A stretch of DNA of 64,000 bases from Streptomyces beijiangensis (GTDB taxonomy: Bacteria > Actinomycetota > Actinomycetes > Streptomycetales > Streptomycetaceae), in NCBI RefSeq assembly GCF_017315755.1, contig NZ_JAFLRJ010000094.1, positions 1 through 64,000 of the forward strand, in the 5' to 3' direction. How positions within the stretch are numbered: the first letter of the stretch is position 1; each line of letters opens with the position of its first letter. Position numbers and translations under genes: made by a program. Below are positions 8,117-15,781 of this stretch, piece after piece. The notes beneath the pieces are model-generated. The model ran no database searches. It was not told where the DNA came from and worked only from the letters and a program-made list of their open reading frames with translations.

Positions 8117-9610
8117 CTGACTGTCCATCATCTCAACGAACTTCTGCTGATCTGCTCCCTGGTGCTGCTGATCGCAGTCGCAGCCGTGCGCATCTCCTCG
8201 CGCAGTGGCCTCCCCAGCCTGCTCCTCTATCTCGGCATCGGTGTGCTGATAGGCCAGGACGGGCTCTTCCACGTGAAGTTCGACAACGTCGAACTGACCC
8301 AGGTGATCGGCTACGCCGCACTCGTGGTGATCCTGGCCGAGGGCGGCCTGGGCACCAAGTGGAAAGAGGTCAAACCCGCGCTGCCGATGGCGGTCGTCCT
8401 GTCGACCCTCGGCGTCGCGGTGAGCGTGGGCATCACCGCGGCCGGTGCGCACTTCCTGGTCGGCCTGGAATGGCGGCAGGCGCTGATCATCGGGGCCGTC
8501 GTCTCCTCGACGGACGCCGCCGCGGTCTTCTCCGTACTGCGGAAGGTGCCGCTGCCTTCGCGGATCACCGGTGTCCTGGAGGCCGAGTCCGGCTTCAACG
8601 ACGCGCCTGTGGTGATCCTCGTGGTCGCCTTCTCCGCGGTCGGGCCGGTCGAGCACTGGTGGGTGCTGATCGGCGAGATCGCCCTGGAGCTGGCGATCGG
8701 CGCGGCCATCGGACTCGCGGTGGGCTGGATCGGTTCGTACGGACTGAGGCATGTGGCGCTCCCAGCCTCCGGCCTCTATCCGATCGCGGTGATGGCGATC
8801 GCGCTGGCCGCCTACGCGGGCGGCGCCCTGGCGCACGGCAGTGGGTTCCTGGCTGTCTATCTGGCCGCGATGGTGCTGGGGAACGCGAAGCTGCCGCACT
8901 GGCCGGCGACGCGCGGATTCGCCGAGGGGCTCGGGTGGATCGCGCAGATCGGGATGTTCGTGCTGCTCGGTCTCCTGGTCACCCCGCACGAGCTGGGCAA
9001 TGACTTCTGGCCGGCGATCGTGGTGGGCCTGGTGCTGACGATGGTGGCGCGGCCGGTGTCCGTACTGCTGAGCCTGGCGCCCTTCAAGCTGCCGTGGCAG
9101 GAGCAGACGCTGCTGTCCTGGGCCGGACTGCGCGGCGCCGTGCCCATCATCCTGGCGACCATCCCGATGGTGACGGGGATCGCGGGCAGCGAGCGGGTCT
9201 TCAACATCGTCTTCGTACTGGTCGTGGTCTACACGATCATCCAGGGGCCGACGCTGCCCTGGCTGGCGCGGAAGCTGAGCCTGGGCGAGGACGGCGACGC
9301 GGCCTCCGACCTGGGGATCGAATCGGCGCCGCTGGAGCGGCTGCGCGGGCATCTGCTCTCGGTGGCCATCCCCGCGAAGTCGAAGATGCACGGCGTGGAG
9401 GTCGGGGAGCTGCGGCTGCCCGCCGGGGCCGCGGTGACTCTGGTCGTACGCGACGGGACGAGCTTCGTGCCGTCGCCCACCACCGTGCTGCGGCGCGGTG
9501 ACGAACTTCTCGTTGTCGCCACGGATCCCGTACGTGACCAGGCGGAAGCCCGGCTGCGAGCGATCGGGCAGGGCGGAAAGCTGGCGGGCTGGCTCGGCAC
9601 GGGTCGGTAG
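8117..9610 (+). CDS. Potassium or sodium/proton antiporter (CPA1 family) with a C-terminal TrkA-C domain
   Basis: About twelve membrane helices form a cation/proton antiporter core. Helix 1 is in LICSLVLLIAVAAVRISS, the pore motif STDAAAVFSVLR is near residues 131-142, and GLRGAVPIILATIPM is near residues 337-351. A soluble TrkA-C-like regulatory domain fills about residues 415-480 (KMHGVEVGELRLPAGAAV). It would exchange K+ or Na+ for H+ across the membrane. The first ATG/GTG in frame is the GTG at 8162, which would cut into helix 1. The conserved start TVHHLNELLLICS lies behind a CTG at 8117, preceded nine bases earlier by GAGAGAGG, so a CTG start is the best reading. The acylase gene diverges from it. 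Confidence 0.88.
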   Translation: MTVHHLNELLLICSLVLLIAVAAVRISSRSGLPSLLLYLGIGVLIGQDGLFHVKFDNVELTQVIGYAALVVILAEGGLGTKWKEVKPALPMAVVLSTLGVAVSVGITAAGAHFLVGLEWRQALIIGAVVSSTDAAAVFSVLRKVPLPSRITGVLEAESGFNDAPVVILVVAFSAVGPVEHWWVLIGEIALELAIGAAIGLAVGWIGSYGLRHVALPASGLYPIAVMAIALAAYAGGALAHGSGFLAVYLAAMVLGNAKLPHWPATRGFAEGLGWIAQIGMFVLLGLLVTPHELGNDFWPAIVVGLVLTMVARPVSVLLSLAPFKLPWQEQTLLSWAGLRGAVPIILATIPMVTGIAGSERVFNIVFVLVVVYTIIQGPTLPWLARKLSLGEDGDAASDLGIESAPLERLRGHLLSVAIPAKSKMHGVEVGELRLPAGAAVTLVVRDGTSFVPSPTTVLRRGDELLVVATDPVRDQAEARLRAIGQGGKLAGWLGTGR

Positions 9611-9795
9611 AATGCAGGAACACTGATCGACCAACTCTGACTGAAGCAGAGCTGGCGCGACCGTATGGCGGCCGTGGCGCCCTCCTCGTAACAACTGGGC
9701 CAGCCCGGCATCTACCGCGCATTCGCGCATGAGGACAGCTCTCGGCAGCCCCCGCAATCCGGGGGCGCGCTACCAGGCAGCAGAAAGGCCAGGCC
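9611..9795 (+). other. Unannotated 185-base leader upstream of the MFS gene, possibly structured
   Basis: A TAGAAT hexamer at 9608-9613 could be a -10 element, which would leave a leader of about 170 bases before the next start. The leader contains several self-complementary stretches, including the GC-rich hairpin CCCCCGCAATCCGGGGG at 9750-9766 and a longer imperfect one around 9656-9682. I see no reading frame with coding character. It does not match a riboswitch class that I recognise. Confidence 0.3.
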
Positions 9796-11079
9796 GTGGC
9801 GACCACGGTCACGACCGACATCGACAAGCGCGAGAAGCGCCCTGGATACGGGCAGCTTCTGCGTACCCCCGGAGCATGGACCTTCCTGCTGCCCGGCTTC
9901 GCCGCACGACAGCCGTTCGCGATGCTCACCATCTCGATCGTCCTGCTCGTGCAGCACACCACCGGTTCGTACGGAACCGCCGGCGCGGTCTCCGCCGTCG
10001 CCGGTGTCTCGATGGCGCTGTTCGCGCCCTTCACCGGCAAGTTCGCGGACCGGTACGGACAGCGTGCCGTCCTGCTTCCCGGCGTACTGGTGCACACGGC
10101 GTCCGTGATCGCCCTGACGGCGCTCGCACTGGCACACGCGCCCCTGTGGGCGCTCTTCGTGGCCGCCGTGCCGACCGGCGCTTCCGTACCGCAGATCGGG
10201 CCGATGGTCAGGGCGCGCTGGGGCGTGAAGGTCGGCGGCAGCAGGCTGATGCCGACCGCCGCGGCCTTCGAGTCGGTGACGGACGAATTCACTTTTGTGC
10301 TCGGGCCGCTCTTCGCCACCGCACTGTGCACCGCCGTGAACCCGGCGGCCGGACTGATCACCGAGGCATCGCTCACGCTGGTCGGCGGGCTGCTCTTCGC
10401 GGCGCAGAAGGGGACCCAGCCGGTGCCCTCGGGGCATCTGGCGGGCGCCGAGCGCCACGGTTCCGCGCTGTCGGTGCCGGGCGTGCGGGTGCTGCTCGTG
10501 ACCTTCCTGGGGATCGGCACGGTCTTCGGCGGGATGCAGGTCTCGCTGGCCGCGTTCACCGAGTCGATCGGGCACCCCGGCTGGAACGGCCTGATGTACG
10601 GGGTCTTCGCCGCGGGCAACATGATCTCGGGGCTCGTGTGCGGGGCCGTCGCGTGGAAGGTCGCCCCGCAGCGCCGGCTCCTTGTCGGGTACACGGCGCT
10701 CGCCATCACCGCGTCCGGACTGTGGATGGCGCACTCGGCGCTGCTGCTGGCCGGGATCGGACTCCTGGTGGGCTGCTCCATCGCGCCCGCGCTGATCACC
10801 GGGTACACGCTGGTGGACTCGCTGGTCGCGCCCGGCGCCCGTACGGAAGCCTTCACCTGGCTGACCGGCGCGGTCGCGCTGGGACAGGCGGGCGCGGTCA
10901 CACTGGCCGGTCAGCTGGAGGACCGGTTCTGGGACGGGGCCGGATTCCTGGTGCCGATGGGCGGCACCGTACTGGCGCTGATCACCTTGCTTTCGCTGCG
11001 TTCGAGGCTGATGTCACGGGGTGGGGAGCGGGTCGTCGCACGTGGCGTGGGTCACCGTGTGCCAGTGTCGGTGGACTGA
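9796..11079 (+). CDS. MFS transporter, 12 transmembrane segments
   Basis: A 427-residue major facilitator protein with a short cytoplasmic N-terminus (MATTVTTDIDKREKRPGYG) followed by hydrophobic helices along its whole length. The loop between helices 2 and 3 (FTGKFADRYGQRAVLLPG) carries the D-R-x-G-x-R/K motif typical of MFS carriers. The C-terminal half begins near the segment SVPGVRVLLVTFLGIG. No substrate can be inferred from the sequence. The GTG start is directly preceded by AAGGCCAGGCC. It reads in the same direction as the antiporter and the following fmdB gene, but separate promoters are likely on both sides. Confidence 0.82.
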   Translation: MATTVTTDIDKREKRPGYGQLLRTPGAWTFLLPGFAARQPFAMLTISIVLLVQHTTGSYGTAGAVSAVAGVSMALFAPFTGKFADRYGQRAVLLPGVLVHTASVIALTALALAHAPLWALFVAAVPTGASVPQIGPMVRARWGVKVGGSRLMPTAAAFESVTDEFTFVLGPLFATALCTAVNPAAGLITEASLTLVGGLLFAAQKGTQPVPSGHLAGAERHGSALSVPGVRVLLVTFLGIGTVFGGMQVSLAAFTESIGHPGWNGLMYGVFAAGNMISGLVCGAVAWKVAPQRRLLVGYTALAITASGLWMAHSALLLAGIGLLVGCSIAPALITGYTLVDSLVAPGARTEAFTWLTGAVALGQAGAVTLAGQLEDRFWDGAGFLVPMGGTVLALITLLSLRSRLMSRGGERVVARGVGHRVPVSVD

Positions 11080-11109
11080 TCCAGCGGAATAGGTCACTAT
11101 TGAACGTCG

Positions 11110-11136
11110 TTAGCACTCACTGAGTGAGAGTGCCAG
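11110..11136 (+). promoter_or_regulatory. CIRCE-like HrcA operator upstream of the fmdB gene
   Basis: The sequence reads TTAGCACTC-N9-GAGTGCCAG. The left half is identical to the CIRCE consensus half-site, the spacer is exactly 9 bases, and the right half differs from GAGTGCTAA at two positions. CIRCE is the operator of the heat-shock repressor HrcA, usually found before groES, groEL or dnaJ genes. Here the element ends 9 bases before the fmdB GTG start and overlaps the leader containing the AGGAGGAG ribosome-binding site. Confidence 0.72.
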
Positions 11137-11145
11137 GAGGAGCAA

Positions 11146-11496
11146 GTGCCGACTTACCAGTACCAGTGCACCGAGTGCGGCGAGGGCCTCGAGGCGGTGC
11201 AGAAATTCACCGATGACGCCCTGACGGTGTGCCCGAAGTGCGAAGGACGCCTGAAGAAGGTGTTCTCGGCAGTCGGCATTGTCTTCAAGGGGTCCGGTTT
11301 CTACCGGAATGACAGCCGCGGCTCGTCGTCGAGCTCCACGCCGGCCACGGCGTCGTCCTCGGCTTCGGCGTCGGCTTCAGGGTCCAAGCCCGCGGAGTCG
11401 AAGTCTTCCGAATCGAAGCCCGCGGCCTCGAAGCCGACGAGTTCCACCAGCTCGTCGAGTTCGTCCAGCGCGTCGAGCGGTTCTTCCGCAGCCTGA
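11146..11496 (+). CDS. FmdB family zinc-ribbon protein with a serine-rich tail
   Basis: The first 55 residues form a small zinc ribbon: YQYQCTECGEGLE supplies the first CxxC and VCPKCEGRLKKVF the second. This is the layout of the FmdB/CxxC regulatory family. The remaining 60 residues are low complexity, almost wholly Ser, Ala, Lys and Pro, and probably disordered. The biochemical role of this family is not settled. A very good AGGAGGAG lies seven bases before the GTG start, and the CIRCE-like operator just upstream suggests heat-shock control. A hairpin terminator follows the stop codon. Confidence 0.88.
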   Translation: MPTYQYQCTECGEGLEAVQKFTDDALTVCPKCEGRLKKVFSAVGIVFKGSGFYRNDSRGSSSSSTPATASSSASASASGSKPAESKSSESKPAASKPTSSTSSSSSSSASSGSSAA

Positions 11497-11504
11497 TCTC
11501 TCGC

Positions 11505-11552
11505 ACCGAGGGCCCCTTCGCCGTACTCCGGCGGTGGGGCCCTCGGTCTTTT
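11505..11552 (+). terminator. Rho-independent-type terminator after the fmdB gene
   Basis: The arms ACCGAGGGCCCC and GGGGCCCTCGGT are perfectly complementary and are followed by CTTTT. It sits between the fmdB stop and the mtnP start, so it separates the two transcription units. Confidence 0.8.
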
Positions 11553-11587
11553 GTGGCCCAAGTTGTGCCCCAAGTACTGTGATCCGC

Positions 11588-12451
11588 ATGGCGAACGCAG
11601 AGATCGGCGTGATTGGCGGCTCGGGCTTCTACTCCTTCCTGGAGGACGTCACCGAGGTCGAGGTCGACACCCCGTACGGGAAGCCGAGCGATTCCCTCTT
11701 CCTCGGGGAGATCGGCGGGCGGAAGGTCGCCTTCCTCCCCCGGCACGGACGCGGGCACCATCTGCCGCCGCACCGGATCAACTACCGGGCCAACCTCTGG
11801 GCCCTGCGGTCGGTGGGCGTGACGCAGGTGCTCGGACCGTGCGCGGTGGGCGGGCTGCGGGCGGAGTACGGGCCGGGGACCCTGCTCGTACCTGACCAGA
11901 TGGTGGACCGGACGAAGTCGCGTACGCAGACTTTTTACGACGGGGAGCCGCTGGCAGGGGGCACCTCCCAGGCCCCAGGGCCTGGGGGAGGGTCCGTGTC
12001 GAACGTGGTGCACGTATCGCTGGCCGACCCCTACTGCCCCGAGGGCCGCAAGGCCGCGGTGGCGGCAGCGCGCGGCCGGGCGTGGGAGCCGGTGGACGGC
12101 GGGACGCTGGTCGTGATCGAGGGGCCGCGCTTCTCGACCCGGGCCGAATCTCAGTGGCATGCGGCGATGGGCTGGTCGGTGGTGGGCATGACCGGGCACC
12201 CCGAGGCGATCCTCGCCCGTGAACTGGGGCTCTGCTACACGTCGATGACGCTGGTGACCGACCTGGACGCGGGGGCCGAGACCGGTGAGGGCGTCTCACA
12301 CGTCGACGTACTGAAGGTCTTCGCGGCCAATGTGGACCGGCTGCGTCCGGTTCTCTTCGACGCGGTGGCCGGGCTGCAGGCGAGCGCGGGGCGTGACTGT
12401 CTGTGCTCGCATGCTCTGGACGGGCTCGACACAGGCATCCAACTCCCCTGA
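11588..12451 (+). CDS. mtnP: S-methyl-5'-thioadenosine phosphorylase
   Basis: A 287-residue MTA/purine phosphorylase, which splits methylthioadenosine with phosphate into adenine and methylthioribose-1-phosphate in methionine salvage. The start MANAEIGVIGGSGFYSFL contains the family phosphate loop GGSGFY. Other conserved pieces are LPRHGRGHHLPPHRINYRAN near residues 55-74, VVIEGPRFSTRAES near residues 177-190, and VVGMTGHPEAILARELGLCY near residues 199-218. An unusual Gly/Pro/Ser insertion around residues 123-134 is encoded by a palindromic Streptomyces-type interspersed repeat (separate entry) and keeps the frame. It lies in a loop between conserved strands, so activity may be retained. Confidence 0.92.
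   Translation: MANAEIGVIGGSGFYSFLEDVTEVEVDTPYGKPSDSLFLGEIGGRKVAFLPRHGRGHHLPPHRINYRANLWALRSVGVTQVLGPCAVGGLRAEYGPGTLLVPDQMVDRTKSRTQTFYDGEPLAGGTSQAPGPGGGSVSNVVHVSLADPYCPEGRKAAVAAARGRAWEPVDGGTLVVIEGPRFSTRAESQWHAAMGWSVVGMTGHPEAILARELGLCYTSMTLVTDLDAGAETGEGVSHVDVLKVFAANVDRLRPVLFDAVAGLQASAGRDCLCSHALDGLDTGIQLP
11956..11990 (+). repeat. Palindromic interspersed repeat inserted in frame inside mtnP
   Basis: The stretch begins GGGGGCACCTCCCAGGCCCC and continues to CTGGGGGAG at 11982-11990. It has the look of the short dyad repeat often seen between Streptomyces genes. Here it adds roughly ten codons (Gly-Gly-Thr-Ser-Gln-Ala-Pro-Gly-Pro-Gly) without disturbing the frame. The recognition of the repeat family is from memory; the dyad symmetry and the in-frame location are seen directly. 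Confidence 0.6.
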
Positions 12452-12463
12452 GGGGTGAGTGAG

Positions 12464-12490
12464 TTGTCCACAACCCGCTGGTGGTCCACA
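12464..12490 (+). promoter_or_regulatory. Pair of DnaA-box-like 9-mers
   Basis: TTGTCCACA at 12464-12472 equals the Streptomyces DnaA box consensus, and TGGTCCACA at 12482-12490 differs at the second position. They are in the same orientation, 18 bases apart start to start, between mtnP and the SAF-domain gene. Two boxes can arise by chance, so a role is uncertain. Confidence 0.4.
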
Positions 12491-12558
12491 GGGCTCAGCG
12501 GGAATCCGGCGGGCGGCGGATCGTGAGGGGTGGCCGGTGAACTCCTCACGATCAGACG

Positions 12559-13137
12559 GTGACTGCCATGGGACTTGTGCCGTACGTACCCCCTCCCGCA
12601 TCCGCGGTTCCTCCCTTCGCCCCGTTGCGGGTGCGCGGCGGAAGGCACCGGCTGCGGCGGGCCGTGCACCGCAGGCGCCGGGTGCTCGCGGCGGGGCTCG
12701 CGATGACCGCGGCGGCGCTGGCGGCCTCGGCGCCGCGTGATCCGGGGCGTCCGCAGGCGGCCGCGGTGTCGGGCCGTGAGGAGATCCGGCACGAACAGCC
12801 GCACCGGGATGTGGTGTCCGCTCCGGTACGGATCGCCGACGCGGCGACCGTCCGGCTGCTGCGGCCGGGAGACCGGGTCGATGTGATCGCGTCCGGGGAC
12901 TCCCCGGACGGCGGTGGGCGCGGCGGCGATGCGCGGGTGGTGGCCGTGGGTGCGCGGGTCGCCGAGGTTCCCGACGCGCGGGAGGGCGGCGGCTCGGACG
13001 GCGGTGCGGACGGTGGTTCGGACGGTGGTTCGGACAGCGCCGGCGGGGCGCTGATCGTCCTGGCCGTGACGCGTGCGACGGCGACGGAGCTGGCCGGTGC
13101 GAGCGCGTCCTCACGGCTGGCGGTAACACTGTGCTGA
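12559..13137 (+). CDS. SAF-domain (RcpC/CpaB-like) membrane-anchored protein
   Basis: A 192-residue protein with a very basic start, one hydrophobic helix (residues 44-57, RVLAAGLAMTAAALAAS region), and then an extracytoplasmic SAF/CpaB-type domain. In this domain APVRIADAATVRLLRPGDRV and RVVAVGARVAEVP are the recognisable pieces. Such domains occur in CpaB, the Flp/Tad pilus assembly protein, and in related secreted proteins. A stretch of Gly-Gly-Ser-Asp repeats near residues 145-162 forms a flexible insert. The GTG at 12559 and an ATG three codons later are both possible starts. No Tad pilus genes are nearby, so the role is open. Confidence 0.7.
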   Translation: MTAMGLVPYVPPPASAVPPFAPLRVRGGRHRLRRAVHRRRRVLAAGLAMTAAALAASAPRDPGRPQAAAVSGREEIRHEQPHRDVVSAPVRIADAATVRLLRPGDRVDVIASGDSPDGGGRGGDARVVAVGARVAEVPDAREGGGSDGGADGGSDGGSDSAGGALIVLAVTRATATELAGASASSRLAVTLC

Positions 13138-13275
13138 CTCCCCGGGCGCCGATTCGCACCGCCGTTCCTGCGGTTCACCCGATCGATTCCGCAGATTGGA
13201 CACCGCTCGACAGCCCCGACTTAGGTGGCGGCGGGGGCCTTTCCCCCGATCGCGACTGGGATGAGGAGCACTGTG

Positions 13276-13767
13276 GTGAGCGAGGAAACGGTAGAGAAGC
13301 CCGGGTTGCTGGAGGGCTTCAAGGCCTTCCTGACGCGTGGGAACGTGGTGGACCTGGCGATTGCGGTCGTGATCGGTGCCGCGTTCAGCTCGGTGATCAA
13401 CTCGGTGGTGACCAACGTCATCAACCCGCTGGTGGGCGCGTTCGGCACCAGCAATCTGGATGCGTACCGGGCCTGCATCAAGGGCCCCTGTGTCGCGGAT
13501 GCGGCCGGCAAGGTCAGCGGCGTGTACATCGGCTGGGGTGCGGTCCTCGGTGCGGTCATCTCCTTCGTCGCGACCGCTGCCGTCGTCTACTTCCTGATGG
13601 TGCTGCCGATGGCCAAGTACCTGGCCATGCGGGCCGCCAAGGAGAAGCAGAAGGAAGCCATGTCGGGCGCCGTGCAGGAGACGCTGGAGGTCAGCGAGCT
13701 GGAGGTGCTGAAGGAGATCCGCGACGCGCTGGTCACCCAGGGCGGGCCGGAGCGCGCCACCATCTGA
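13276..13767 (+). CDS. mscL: Large-conductance mechanosensitive channel MscL
   Basis: MscL opens under membrane tension to release osmolytes on hypo-osmotic shock. The 163-residue protein begins SEETVEKPGLLEGFKAFL and has the diagnostic first helix RGNVVDLAIAVVIGAAFSSV. A periplasmic loop holds two cysteines (RACIKGPC), the second helix is GAVISFVATAAVVYFLMVLP, and the C-terminus is a charged helix. It is somewhat longer than the usual 130-150 residues because of the loop and tail. I chose the GTG at 13276 because GGAG lies seven bases upstream; a GTG at 13273 and an ATG at 13261 are in the same frame. Confidence 0.95.
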   Translation: MSEETVEKPGLLEGFKAFLTRGNVVDLAIAVVIGAAFSSVINSVVTNVINPLVGAFGTSNLDAYRACIKGPCVADAAGKVSGVYIGWGAVLGAVISFVATAAVVYFLMVLPMAKYLAMRAAKEKQKEAMSGAVQETLEVSELEVLKEIRDALVTQGGPERATI

Positions 13768-13768
13768 C

Positions 13769-13966
13769 TCAGACGTGGTGGGGCGGCTTCTCGTCCAGGA
13801 AACGCGCCAGGTCGGCGGCGCTGTCGCCGCCGGACGGGCGCTCGCCCCACCCCTGGTCCGTGTCGTCCGAGGACTGCCGGTCCAGCGGATCGTCGAAGAC
13901 GAGCTTGGGCTTCGGCTTGGGCTCGGGCTTCGGTGCGGGGGCCGGGGTGGGGGCGTTGGCGCTCAT
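13769..13966 (-). CDS. Small hypothetical protein, proline- and charge-rich, 65 residues
   Basis: A short open frame starts at ATG 13966 with an alternating Pro/Lys/Glu stretch (APAPKPEPKPKPKLVFDDPL). An acidic segment and the C-terminus SAADLARFLDEKPPHHV follow. The C-terminal helix and the codon bias suggest that it is a real gene of the small conserved type found in Streptomyces. I do not recognise a function. It ends two bases after the convergent mscL stop, and its start lies 22 bases downstream of the narK-like stop. Confidence 0.6.
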   Translation of the reverse strand: MSANAPTPAPAPKPEPKPKPKLVFDDPLDRQSSDDTDQGWGERPSGGDSAADLARFLDEKPPHHV

Positions 13967-13988
13967 CGTTCCAGGGTACGGCGGCGGA

Positions 13989-15416
13989 TCAGCTCGGCGC
14001 CTCCGCGCTCTTGCGGGCATAGAACCACCAGCAGACCACCAGGCAGCTCGCGTAGAAGACGATGAAGCACCAGAGCGAACTGGTGATGGAGAAGTTGGCG
14101 AACATCGCGGGGATGAAGAAGAAGCCGTAGGCGGCGATCGCGGAGCTGAAGCCGATGACGGCACCCGACTCCATCTCCGACTGCTTCAGCGCCTGCGCCT
14201 CGCTCTGCGACTCGGCCCGCAGCGGGCCCTTCATGTGCTGGTCCCGGAAGATCACCGGGATCTGGCGGAAGGTGGACCCGTTGCCGAGACCGGAGAAGAA
14301 GAACGCGAACAGGAATCCGGCGTAGAAGATCCAGAAGTTGCCGTCGTCGCCACCCGTGGGCAGGGCGTTGATCACGACGACCAGCGAGACGGCCATGCCC
14401 ACGAAGGACAGCATGGTGACTCTCGCCCCGCCCATCCTGTCCGCGAGCCAGCCGCCCGCCCAGCGCATGAGGGCGCCGATGAACGGGCCGATCCAGGCGT
14501 AGGTGGTGGCCGAGTAGGCCGGGTCGATCGGGGTGAAGGTCGTCTTGATCAGGTTGGGCAGCGCCGAGGCGAACCCGATGAACGAGCCGAAGGTACCGAC
14601 GTAGAGCCAGGTCATCATCCAGTTGTGCTTGCGCTTGAAGATGATCTTCTGCTGGCTGAAGGGAGCGGCCGCGACCTTCAGGTCGTTCATCAGGAACCAG
14701 GCCATCAGGGCCACGATCACCAGCAGCGGCACCCAGAGGAAGGCGCCGTTCTGGAGCCAGACGTCGTCGCCGTTCTTCTTGCTGGTGAGGGGTCCGCCTG
14801 CCGGCGCACCGAGGACGGCGGCGGTGACCACCAGCGGGGCGACCAGCTGGACGACGGAGACGCCCAGGTTGCCCAGGCCGCCGTTGATGCCGTTGGCGTT
14901 GCCCTTCTCCTTCTTGGGGAAGAAGAAGCCGACGTTGGCCATGGAGGAGGCGAAGTTCGCGCCGCCGATGCCGGCGACCGCGGCGATCAGCGCCATCTCC
15001 CAGTAGGGGGTGGTGATGTCCTGGAGGGCGAAGCCCAGCCAGAGCAGCGGTCCGATCAGGATGAGGGTGGAGACCGCGGTGAACTTGCGCTCTCCGAAGA
15101 TCGGCCCGATGAACGTGTAGAGGATGCGGAAGGTGCCGCCGGTGAGGCCGGGGATCGCCGTCAGCCAGAACGCCTGCGAGGCGCTGTAGCTGAAGCCGAC
15201 GTCATTGAGCTGGACGACGGTGACCGACCAGACCTGCCAGACGACGAAGGCCAGCATGAGCGCCGGCACCGAGACCCAGAGGTTCCGGTTGGCGACCTTG
15301 CGGCCGGTGGAGCGCCAGAAGGCCTCGTCCTCCGGACGCCAGTCGGTGATCGTCGAGCCCGGACGGTAGGTGTCCGTCCCGGCCGGCGGCGTGGGGGCGG
15401 TGGTGCTCACGTTCAT
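13989..15416 (-). CDS. narK: NarK-type nitrate/nitrite MFS transporter
   Basis: A 475-residue major facilitator of the nitrate/nitrite porter family. After a hydrophilic start come about 12 helices. The nitrate signature regions are visible as FRILYTFIGPIFGERKFTAV near residues 96-115, GIGGANFASSMANVGFFFPK near residues 154-173 and GLGNGSTFRQIP near residues 399-410, the last two being Gly-rich motifs typical of NarK. It imports nitrate and/or exports nitrite. It is the last gene of the nitrate reductase operon and overlaps the preceding membrane-protein gene by 4 bases. The ATG at 15416 begins MNVSTTAPTPPAGTD. Confidence 0.88.
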   Translation of the reverse strand: MNVSTTAPTPPAGTDTYRPGSTITDWRPEDEAFWRSTGRKVANRNLWVSVPALMLAFVVWQVWSVTVVQLNDVGFSYSASQAFWLTAIPGLTGGTFRILYTFIGPIFGERKFTAVSTLILIGPLLWLGFALQDITTPYWEMALIAAVAGIGGANFASSMANVGFFFPKKEKGNANGINGGLGNLGVSVVQLVAPLVVTAAVLGAPAGGPLTSKKNGDDVWLQNGAFLWVPLLVIVALMAWFLMNDLKVAAAPFSQQKIIFKRKHNWMMTWLYVGTFGSFIGFASALPNLIKTTFTPIDPAYSATTYAWIGPFIGALMRWAGGWLADRMGGARVTMLSFVGMAVSLVVVINALPTGGDDGNFWIFYAGFLFAFFFSGLGNGSTFRQIPVIFRDQHMKGPLRAESQSEAQALKQSEMESGAVIGFSSAIAAYGFFFIPAMFANFSITSSLWCFIVFYASCLVVCWWFYARKSAEAPS

Positions 15417-15781
15417 CGGTCCTTCGGGTCGAGACGCCAGAGTGCGAGGACGACGAGGAAGGACAGACAGAGGAAGCCCGCGCCCCACCAGGCCGTACCG
15501 ACGTGGCCCTCCATCCAGGAGTCGACGGTGATGGTGAGCGCCCAGAGCTGGCCGACGACAACCGTGAGGGCGAGCACGAGACGGGCGGTCAGCCTGGCTG
15601 AGCGCTCCGGCTCCTGGTCGGTGCCCGCTCCCGGGCCGGGTCCTGTGTGCCGGATCCGGGGGTCGCCGTAGCCGCTGGTCGAGCGGATCTGGGGGTAGCG
15701 CTCGGCGACGGGGCGGTTGAGTCTCGGCTCGGCACTGCCCGGGTGGTATTCGGGCCGGGGCGGCGGCTGTGTCCCGCTCAT
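15413..15781 (-). CDS. Small membrane protein of the nitrate reductase operon
   Basis: This 122-residue protein has a Pro/Arg-rich cytoplasmic half followed by two hydrophobic helices near residues 67-85 (LTARLVLALTVVVGQLWAL) and 95-115 (TAWWGAGFLCLSFLVVLALW). I do not recognise the family. It overlaps the Rieske gene upstream (ATGA) and narK downstream (ATGA), so it is very probably co-translated and may serve as a membrane subunit or assembly partner for the Rieske protein or the transporter. Confidence 0.7.
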   Translation of the reverse strand: MSGTQPPPRPEYHPGSAEPRLNRPVAERYPQIRSTSGYGDPRIRHTGPGPGAGTDQEPERSARLTARLVLALTVVVGQLWALTITVDSWMEGHVGTAWWGAGFLCLSFLVVLALWRLDPKDR

